Shown here: positions 51,036 to 61,592 of the stretch, piece after piece
How positions within the stretch are numbered: position 1 is the first letter of the stretch
How the letters are laid out: every line of letters starts with the position of its first letter
NCBI GenBank assembly: GCA_964057225.1
Contig: CAXKVF010000079.1
Span: 310,001 to 374,000 of the forward strand
Origin: Auanema rhodensis
Lineage: Eukaryota > Nematoda > Chromadorea > Rhabditida > Rhabditidae
Length of the DNA stretch: 64,000 bases
Direction of reading: 5' to 3'
Notes under the pieces: generated by a model
What the model was told of the DNA's origin: nothing
Seen by the model: only the letters and a program-made list of their open reading frames with translations
Databases searched by the model: none
Translations under genes and position numbers: made by a program

Positions 51036-53675
51036 AACTCGCTTCACGTGAAAGATAAAGAGATGCGGTTTTCAAAATTAGATTCCCCATGTCCATATTA
51101 GTCTAAAAACAAATTTTCATTGATATTGGTTCATGGTAACCATGTCTTTGAAATTTACGTGAACTTTAATTTATGCTAATTAAATGTACACGTGATGTGC
51201 ACTTGGTATGTAACTCGCTTCACGTGAAAGATAAAGAGATGCGGTTTTCAAAATTAGATTCCCCATGTCCATATTAGTCTAAAAACAAATTTTTATTGAT
51301 ATTGGTGCATGGTAACCATGACTTTGAAATTTACGTGAACTTTAATTTATGCTAATTAAATGTACACGTGATGTGCACTTGGTATGTAACTCGCTTCACG
51401 TGAAAGATAAAGAGATGCGGTTTTCAAAATTAGATTCCCCATGTCCATATTAGTCTAAAAACAAATTTTCATTGATATTGGTTCATGGTAACCATGTCTT
51501 TGAAATTTACGTGAACTTTAATTTATGCTAATTAAATGTACACGTGATGTGCACTTGGTATGTAACTCGCTTCACGTGAAAGATAAAGAGATGCGGTTTT
51601 CAAAATTAGATTCCCCATGTCCATATTAGTCTAAAAACAAATTTTTATTGATATTGGTGCATGGTAACCATGACTTTGAAATTTACGTGAACTTTAATTT
51701 ATGCTAATTAAATGTACACGTGGTGTGCACTTGGTATGTAACTCGCTTCACGTGAAAGATAAAGAGATGCGGTTTTCAAAATTAGATTCCCCATGTCCAT
51801 ATTAGTTTAAAAACAAATTTTTATTGATATTGGTGCATGGTAACCATGACTTTGAAATTTACGTGAACTTTAATTTATGCTAATTAAATGTACACGTGAT
51901 GTGCACTTGGTATGTAACTCGCTTCACGTGAAAGATAAAGAGATGCGGTTTTCAAAATTAGATTCCCCATGTCCATATTAGTCTAAAAACAAATTTTCAT
52001 TGATATTGGTTCATGGTAACCATGTCTTTGAAATTTACGTGAACTTTAATTTATGCTAATTAAATGTACACGTGATGTGCACTTGGTATGTAACTCGCTT
52101 CACGTGAAAGATAAAGAGATGCGGTTTTCAAAATTAGATTCCCCATGTCCATATTAGTCTAAAAACAAATTTTTATTGATATTGGTGCATGGTAACCATG
52201 ACTTTGAAATTTACGTGAACTTTAATTTATGCTAATTAAATGTACACGTGGTGTGCACTTGGTATGTAACTCGCTTCACGTGAAAGATAAAGAGATGCGG
52301 TTTTCAAAATTAAATTCCCCATGTCCATATTAGTCTAAAAACAAATTTTTATTGATATTGGTTCATGGTAACCATGACTTTGAAATTTACGTGAACTTTA
52401 ATTTATGCTAATTAAATGTACACGTGGTGTGCACTTGGTATGTAACTCGCTTCACGTGAAAGATAAAGAGATGCGGTTTTCAAAATTAGATTCCCCATGT
52501 CCATATTAGTCTAAAAACAAATTTTTATTGATATTGGTTCATGGTAACCATGTCTTTGAAATTTACGTGAACTTTAATTTATGCTAATTAAATGTACACG
52601 TGATGTGCACTTGGTATGTAACTCGCTTCACGTGAAAGATAAAGAGATGCGGTTTTCAAAATTAGATTCCCCATGTCCATATTAGTCTAAAAACAAATTT
52701 TTATTGATATTGGTTCATGGTAACCATGTCTTTGAAATTTACGTGAACTTTAATTTATGCTAATTAAATGTACACGTGATGTGCACTTGGTATGTAACTC
52801 GCTTCACGTGAAAGATAAAGAGATGCGGTTTTCAAAATTAGATTCCCCATGTCCATATTAGTCTAAAAACAAATTTTTATTGATATTGGTGCATGGTAAC
52901 CATGACTTTGAAATTTACGTGAACTTTAATTTATGCTAATTAAATGTACACGTGGTGTGCACTTGGTATGTAACTCGCTTCACGTGAAAGATAAAGAGAT
53001 GCGGTTTTCAAAATTAGATTCCCCATGTCCATATTAGTTTACAAACAAATTTTTATTGATATTGGTGCATGGTAACCATGACTTTGAAATTTACGTGAAC
53101 TTTAATTTATGCTAATTAAATGTACACGTGATGTGCACTTGGTATGTAACTCGCTTCACGTGAAAGATAAAGAGATGCGGTTTTCAAAATTAGATTCCCC
53201 ATGTCCATATTAGTCTAAAAACAAATTTTCATTGATATTGGTTCATGGTAACCATGTCTTTGAAATTTACGTGAACTTTAATTTATGCTAATTAAATGTA
53301 CACGTGATGTGCACTTGGTATGTAACTCGCTTCACGTGAAAGATAAAGAGATGCGGTTTTCAAAATTAGATTCCCCATGTCCATATTAGTCTAAAAACAA
53401 ATTTTTATTGATATTGGTGCATGGTAACCATGACTTTGAAATTTACGTGAACTTTAATTTATGCTAATTAAATGTACACGTGGTGTGCACTTGGTATGTA
53501 ACTCGCTTCACGTGAAAGATAAAGAGATGCGGTTTTCAAAATTAAATTCCCCATGTCCATATTAGTCTAAAAACAAATTTTTATTGATATTGGTTCATGG
53601 TAACCATGACTTTGAAATTTACGTGAACTTTAATTTATGCTAATTAAATGTACACGTGGTGTGCACTTGGTATGT
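51036..53675 (+). repeat. 15-monomer tandem duplication, copy 1 (2,640 bp)
   Basis: Order: ttttcattg with m110 T; m96 G; ttttcattg; m96 G with m160 G; m68 T; ttttcattg; m96 G/m160 G; m46 A/m160 G; m110 T; m110 T; m96 G/m160 G; m68 T; ttttcattg; m96 G/m160 G; m46 A/m160 G. Monomers 5-8 (m68 T to m46 A) recur as monomers 12-15, so the unit has an inner repeat at a 7-monomer offset. It differs from copy 2 at 51118 and 53042 and by a 3-base deletion in copy 2. Confidence 0.9.
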
Positions 53676-56312
53676 AACTCGCTTCACGTGAAAGATAAAG
53701 AGATGCGGTTTTCAAAATTAGATTCCCCATGTCCATATTAGTCTAAAAACAAATTTTTATTGATATTGGTTCATGGTAACCATGTCTTTGAAATTTACGT
53801 GAACTTTAATTTATGCTAATTAAATGTACACGTGATGTGCACTTGGTATGTAACTCGCTTCACGTGAAAGATAAAGAGATGCGGTTTTCAAAATTAGATT
53901 CCCCATGTCCATATTAGTCTAAAAACAAATTTTTATTGATATTGGTGCATGGTAACCATGACTTTGAAATTTACGTGAACTTTAATTTATGCTAATTAAA
54001 TGTACACGTGATGTGCACTTGGTATGTAACTCGCTTCACGTGAAAGATAAAGAGATGCGGTTTTCAAAATTAGATTCCCCATGTCCATATTAGTCTAAAA
54101 ACAAATTTTCATTGATATTGGTTCATGGTAACCATGTCTTTGAAATTTACGTGAACTTTAATTTATGCTAATTAAATGTACACGTGATGTGCACTTGGTA
54201 TGTAACTCGCTTCACGTGAAAGATAAAGAGATGCGGTTTTCAAAATTAGATTCCCCATGTCCATATTAGTCTAAAAACAAATTTTTATTGATATTGGTGC
54301 ATGGTAACCATGACTTTGAAATTTACGTGAACTTTAATTTATGCTAATTAAATGTACACGTGGTGTGCACTTGGTATGTAACTCGCTTCACGTGAAAGAT
54401 AAAGAGATGCGGTTTTCAAAATTAGATTCCCCATGTCCATATTAGTTTAAAAACAAATTTTTATTGATATTGGTGCATGGTAACCATGACTTTGAAATTT
54501 ACGTGAACTTTAATTTATGCTAATTAAATGTACACGTGATGTGCACTTGGTATGTAACTCGCTTCACGTGAAAGATAAAGAGATGCGGTTTTCAAAATTA
54601 GATTCCCCATGTCCATATTAGTCTAAAAACAAATTTTCATTGATATTGGTTCATGGTAACCATGTCTTTGAAATTTACGTGAACTTTAATTTATGCTAAT
54701 TAAATGTACACGTGATGTGCACTTGGTATGTAACTCGCTTCACGTGAAAGATAAAGAGATGCGGTTTTCAAAATTAGATTCCCCATGTCCATATTAGTCT
54801 AAAAACAAATTTTTATTGATATTGGTGCATGGTAACCATGACTTTGAAATTTACGTGAACTTTAATTTATGCTAATTAAATGTACACGTGGTGTGCACTT
54901 GGTATGTAACTCGCTTCACGTGAAAGATAAAGAGATGCGGTTTTCAAAATTAAATTCCCCATGTCCATATTAGTCTAAAAACAAATTTTTATTGATATTG
55001 GTTCATGGTAACCATGACTTTGAAATTTACGTGAACTTTAATTTATGCTAATTAAATGTACACGTGGTGTGCACTTGGTATGTAACTCGCTTCACGTGAA
55101 AGATAAAGAGATGCGGTTTTCAAAATTAGATTCCCCATGTCCATATTAGTCTAAAAACAAATTTTTATTGATATTGGTTCATGGTAACCATGTCTTTGAA
55201 ATTTACGTGAACTTTAATTTATGCTAATTAAATGTACACGTGATGTGCACTTGGTATGTAACTCGCTTCACGTGAAAGATAAAGAGATGCGGTTTTCAAA
55301 ATTAGATTCCCCATGTCCATATTAGTCTAAAAACAAATTTTTATTGATATTGGTTCATGGTAACCATGTCTTTGAAATTTACGTGAACTTTAATTTATGC
55401 TAATTAAATGTACACGTGATGTGCACTTGGTATGTAACTCGCTTCACGTGAAAGATAAAGAGATGCGGTTTTCAAAATTAGATTCCCCATGTCCATATTA
55501 GTCTAAAAACAAATTTTTATTGATATTGGTGCATGGTAACCATGACTTTGAAATTTACGTGAACTTTAATTTATGCTAATTAAATGTACACGTGGTGTGC
55601 ACTTGGTATGTAACTCGCTTCACGTGAAAGATAAAGAGATGCGGTTTTCAAAATTAGATTCCCCATGTCCATATTAGTTTAAAAACAAATTTTTATTGAT
55701 ATTGGTGCATGGTAACCATGACTTTGAAATTTACGTGAACTTTAATTTATGCTAATTAAATGTACACGTGATGTGCACTTGGTATGTAACTCGCTTCACG
55801 TGAAAGATAAAGAGATGCGGTTTTCAAAATTAGATTCCCCATGTCCATATTAGTCTAAAAACAAATTTTCATTGATATTGGTTCATGGTAACCATGTCTT
55901 TGAAATTTACGTGAACTTTAATTTATGCTAATTAAATGTACACGTGATGTGCACTTGGTATGTAACTCGCTTCACGTGAAAGATAAAGAGATGCGGTTTT
56001 CAAAATTAGATTCCCCATGTCCATATTAGTCTAAAAACAAATTTTTATTGATATTGGTGCATGGTAACCATGACTTTGAAATTTACGTGAACTTTAATTT
56101 ATGCTAATTAAATGTACACGTGGTGTGCACTTGGTATGTAACTCGCTTCACGTGAAAGATAAAGAGATGCGGTTTTCAAAATTAAATTCCCCATGTCCAT
56201 ATTAGTCTAAAAAATTTTTATTGATATTGGTTCATGGTAACCATGACTTTGAAATTTACGTGAACTTTAATTTATGCTAATTAAATGTACACGTGGTGTG
56301 CACTTGGTATGT
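53676..56312 (+). repeat. 15-monomer tandem duplication, copy 2 (2,637 bp)
   Basis: Line-by-line reading against copy 1 shows T for C in the ttttcattg of the first monomer, aaaaac for acaaac at 55682, and loss of three bases in the last monomer. I found no other difference over about 2.6 kb. The next monomer (56313) still resembles the first monomer of the unit but has m37 C, and the match ends after it. Confidence 0.9.
56208..56219. other. Three-base deletion (173-bp monomer)
   Basis: The usual ctaaaaacaaattttt is shortened to ctaaaaaattttt by loss of three bases equivalent to caa. It is the only deletion longer than one base in the window and is private to the second 15-mer copy, so it arose after or during that duplication. 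Confidence 0.9.
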
Positions 56313-58072
56313 AACTCGCTTCACGTGAAAGATAAAGAGATGCGGTTTCCAAAATTAGATTCCCCATGTCCATATTAGTCTAAAAACAAATTTTTATTGA
56401 TATTGGTTCATGGTAACCATGTCTTTGAAATTTACGTGAACTTTAATTTATGCTAATTAAATGTACACGTGATGTGCACTTGGTATGTAACTCGCTTCAC
56501 GTGAAAGATAAAGAGATGCGGTTTTCAAAATTAGATTCCCCATGTCCATATTAGTCTAAAAACAAATTTTTATTGATATTGGTTCATGGTAACCATGTCT
56601 TTGAAATTTACGTGAACTTTAATTTATGCTAATTAAATGTACACGTGATGTGCACTTGGTATGTAACTCGCTTCACGTGAAAGATAAAGAGATGCGGTTT
56701 TCAAAATTAGATTCCCCATGTCCATATTAGTCTAAAAACGAATTTTTATTGATATTGGTGCATGGTAACCATGACTTTGAAATTTACGTGAATTTTAGTT
56801 TATGCTAATTAAATGTACACGTGGTGTGCACTTGGTATGTAACTCGCTTCACGTGAAAGATAAAGAGATGCGGTTTTCAAAATTAAATTCCCCATGTCCA
56901 TATTAGTCTAAAAACAAATTTTTATTGATATTGGTTCATGGTAACCATGACTTTGAAATTTACGTGAACTTTAATTTATGCTAATTAAATGTACACGTGA
57001 TGTGCACTTGGTATGTAATTCGCTTCACGTGAAAGATAAAGAGATGCGGTTTTCAAAATTAGATTCCCCATGTCCATATTAGTTTAAAAACAAATTTTTA
57101 TTGATATTGGTGCATGGTAACCATGACTTTGAAATTTACGTGAACTTTAATTTATGCTAATTAAATGTACACGTGATGTGCACTTGGTATGTAACTCGCT
57201 TCACGTGAAAGATGAAGAGATGCGGTTTTCAAAATTAGATTCCCCATGTCCATATTAGTCTAAAAACAAATTTTTATTGATATTGGTTCATGGAAACCAT
57301 GTCTTTGAAATTTACGTGAACTTTAATTTATGCTAATTAAATGTACACGTGATGTGCACTTGGTATGTAACTCGCTTCACGTGAAAGATAAAGAGATGCG
57401 GTTTTCAAAATTAGATTCCCCATGTCCATATTAGTCTAAAAACAAATTTTTATTGATATTGGTGCATGGTAACCATGACTTTGAAATTTACGTGAACTTT
57501 AATTTATGCTAATTAAATGTACACGTGGTGTGCACTTGGTATGTAACTCGCTTCACGTGAAAGATAAAGAGATGCGGTTTTCAAAATTAAATTCCCCATG
57601 TCCATATTAGTCTAAAAACAAATTTTTATTGATATTGGTTCATGGTAACCATGACTTTGAAATTTACGTGAACTTTAATTTATGCTAATTAAATGTACAC
57701 GTGATGTGCACTTGGTATGTAATTCGCTTCACGTGAAAGATAAAGAGATGCGGTTTTCAAAATTAGATTCCCCATGTCCATATTAGTTTAAAAACAAATT
57801 TTTATTGATATTGGTGCATGGTAACCATGACTTTGAAATTTACGTGAACTTTAATTTATGCTAATTAAATGTACACGTGATGTGCACTTGGTATGTAACT
57901 CGCTTCACGTGAAAGATAAAGAGATGCGGTTTTCAAAATTAGATTCCCCATGTCCATATTAGTCTAAAAACAAATTTTTATTGATATTGGTGCATGGTAA
58001 CCATGACTTTGAAATTTACGTGAACTTTAATTTATGCTAATTAAATGTACACGTGGTGTGCACTTGGTATGT

Positions 58073-59304
58073 AACTCGCTTCACGTGAAAGATAAAGAGA
58101 TGCGGTTTTCAAAATTAAATTCCCCATGTCCATATTAGTCTAAAAACAAATTTTTATTGATATTGGTTCATGGTAACCATGACTTTGAAATTTACGTGAA
58201 CTTTAATTTATGCTAATTAAATGTACACGTGATGTGCACTTGGTATGTAATTCGCTTCACGTGAAAGATAAAGAGATGCGGTTTTCAAAATTAGATTCCC
58301 CATGTCCATATTAGTTTAAAAACAAATTTTTATTGATATTGGTGCATGGTAACCATGACTTTGAAATTTACGTGAACTTTAATTTATGCTAATTAAATGT
58401 ACACGTGATGTGCACTTGGTATGTAACTCGCTTCACGTGAAAGATAAAGAGATGCGGTTTTCAAAATTAGATTCCCCATGTCCATATTAGTCTAAAAACA
58501 AATTGTTATTGATATTGGTTCATGGTAACCATGTCTTTGAAATTTACGTGAACTTTAATTTATGCTAATTAAATGTACACGTGATGTGCACTTGGTATGT
58601 AACTCGCTTCACGTGAAAGATAAAGAGATGCGGTTTTCAAAATTAGATTCCCCATGTCCATATTAGTCTAAAAACAAATTTTTATTGATATTGGTGCATG
58701 GTAACCATGACTTTGAAATTTACATGAACTTTAATTTATGCTAATTAAATGTACACGTGATGTGCACTTGGTATGTAACTCGCTTCACGTGAAAGATAAA
58801 GAGATGCGGTTTTCAAAATTAGATTCCCCATGTCCATATTAGTCTAAAAACAAATTTTTATTGATATTGGTTCATGGTAACCATGACTTTGAAATTTACG
58901 TGAACTTTAATTTATGCTAATTAAATGTACACGTGATGTGCACTTGGTATGTAACTCGCTTCACGTGAAAGATAAAGAGATGCGGTTTTCAAAATTAGAT
59001 TCCCCATGTCCATATTAGTCTAAAAACGAATTTTTATTGATATTGGTGCATGGTAACCATGACTTTGAAATTTACGTGAATTTTAGTTTATGCTAATTAA
59101 ATGTACACGTGGTGTGCACTTGGTATGTAACTCGCTTCACGTGAAAGATAAAGAGATGCGGTTTTCAAAATTAAATTCCCCATGTCCATATTAGTCTAAA
59201 AACAAATTTTTATTGATATTGGTTCATGGTAACCATGACTTTGAAATTTACGTGAACTTTAATTTATGCTAATTAAATGTACACGTGATGTGCACTTGGT
59301 ATGT
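58073..59304 (+). repeat. Seven-monomer block, copy 1 (13-monomer offset)
   Basis: Order: m46 A; aattcgc; gttattg with m110 T; m96 G with tacatg; standard; m76 G with gaattttag and m160 G; m46 A. The same seven recur at 60361-61592, 2,288 bp later. The rare shared changes gttattg, tacatg and gaattttag make descent from one copied block more likely than independent mutation. Confidence 0.8.
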
Positions 59305-60360
59305 AACTCGCTTCACGTGAAAGATAAAGAGATGCGGTTTTCAAAATTAGATTCCCCATGTCCATATTAGTTGAAAAACAAATTTTTATTGATATTGGTG
59401 CATGGTAACCATGACTTTGAAATTTACGTGAACTTTAATTTATGCTAATTAAATGTACACGTGATGTGCACTTGGTATGTAACTCGCTTCACGTGAAAGA
59501 TAAAGAGATGCGGTTTTCAAAATTAGATTCCCCATGTCCATATTAGTCTAAAAACAAATTTTTATTGATATTGGTGCATGGTAACCATGACTTTGAAATT
59601 TACGTGAACTTTAATTTATGCTAATTAAATGTACACGTGGTGTGCACTTGGTATGTAACTCGCTTCACGTGAAAGATAAAGAGATGCGGTTTTCAAAATT
59701 AAATTCCCCATGTCCATATTAGTCTAAAAACAAATTTTTATTGATATTGGTTCATGGTAACCATGACTTTGAAATTTACGTGAACTTTAATTTATGCTAA
59801 TTAAATGTACACGTGATGTGCACTTGGTATGTAATTCGCTTCACGTGAAAGATAAAGAGATGCGGTTTTCAAAATTAGATTCCCCATGTCCATATTAGTT
59901 TAAAAACAAATTTTTATTGATATTGGTGCATGGTAACCATGACTTTGAAATTTACGTGAACTTTAATTTATGCTAATTAAATGTACACGTGATGTGCACT
60001 TGGTATGTAACTCGCTTCACGTGAAAGATAAAGAGATGCGGTTTTCAAAATTAGATTCCCCATGTCCATATTAGTCTAAAAACAAATTGTTATTGATATT
60101 GGTTCATGGTAACCATGTCTTTGAAATTTACGTGAACTTTAATTTATGCTAATTAAATGTACACGTGATGTGCACTTGGTATGTAACTCGCTTCACGTGA
60201 AAGATAAAGAGATGCGGTTTTCAAAATTAGATTCCCCATGTCCATATTAGTCTAAAAACAAATTTTTATTGATATTGGTGCATGGTAACCATGACTTTGA
60301 AATTTACGTGAACTTTAATTTATGCTAATTAAATGTACACGTGGTGTGCACTTGGTATGT

Positions 60361-61592
60361 AACTCGCTTCACGTGAAAGATAAAGAGATGCGGTTTTCAA
60401 AATTAAATTCCCCATGTCCATATTAGTCTAAAAACAAATTTTTATTGATATTGGTTCATGGTAACCATGACTTTGAAATTTACGTGAACTTTAATTTATG
60501 CTAATTAAATGTACACGTGATGTGCACTTGGTATGTAATTCGCTTCACGTGAAAGATAAAGAGATGCGGTTTTCAAAATTAGATTCCCCATGTCCATATT
60601 AGTTTAAAAACAAATTTTTATTGATATTGGTGCATGGTAACCATGACTTTGAAATTTACGTGAACTTTAATTTATGCTAATTAAATGTACACGTGATGTG
60701 CACTTGGTATGTAACTCGCTTCACGTGAAAGATAAAGAGATGCGGTTTTCAAAATTAGATTCCCCATGTCCATATTAGTCTAAAAACAAATTGTTATTGA
60801 TATTGGTTCATGGTAACCATGTCTTTGAAATTTACGTGAACTTTAATTTATGCTAATTAAATGTACACGTGATGTGCACTTGGTATGTAACTCGCTTCAC
60901 GTGAAAGATAAAGAGATGCGGTTTTCAAAATTAGATTCCCCATGTCCATATTAGTCTAAAAACAAATTTTTATTGATATTGGTGCATGGTAACCATGACT
61001 TTGAAATTTACATGAACTTTAATTTATGCTAATTAAATGTACACGTGATGTGCACTTGGTATGTAACTCGCTTCACGTGAAAGATAAAGAGATGCGGTTT
61101 TCAAAATTAGATTCCCCATGTCCATATTAGTCTAAAAACAAATTTTTATTGATATTGGTTCATGGTAACCATGACTTTGAAATTTACGTGAACTTTAATT
61201 TATGCTAATTAAATGTACACGTGATGTGCACTTGGTATGTAACTCGCTTCACGTGAAAGATAAAGAGATGCGGTTTTCAAAATTAGATTCCCCATGTTCA
61301 TATTAGTCTAAAAACGAATTTTTATTGATATTGGTGCATGGTAACCATGACTTTGAAATTTACGTGAATTTTAGTTTATGCTAATTAAATGTACACGTGG
61401 TGTGCACTTGGTATGTAACTCGCTTCACGTGAAAGATAAAGAGATGCGGTTTTCAAAATTAAATTCCCCATGTCCATATTAGTCTAAAAACAAATTTTTA
61501 TTGATATTGGTTCATGGTAACCATGACTTTGAAATTTACGTGAACTTTAATTTATGCTAATTAAATGTACACGTGATGTGCACTTGGTATGT
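60361..61592 (+). repeat. Seven-monomer block, copy 2
   Basis: It matches 58073-59304 in order and in the rare markers. The one change I noticed is catgttc near 61297 in the m76 G monomer. Its first three monomers also match 59657-60184 directly upstream. Confidence 0.8.
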
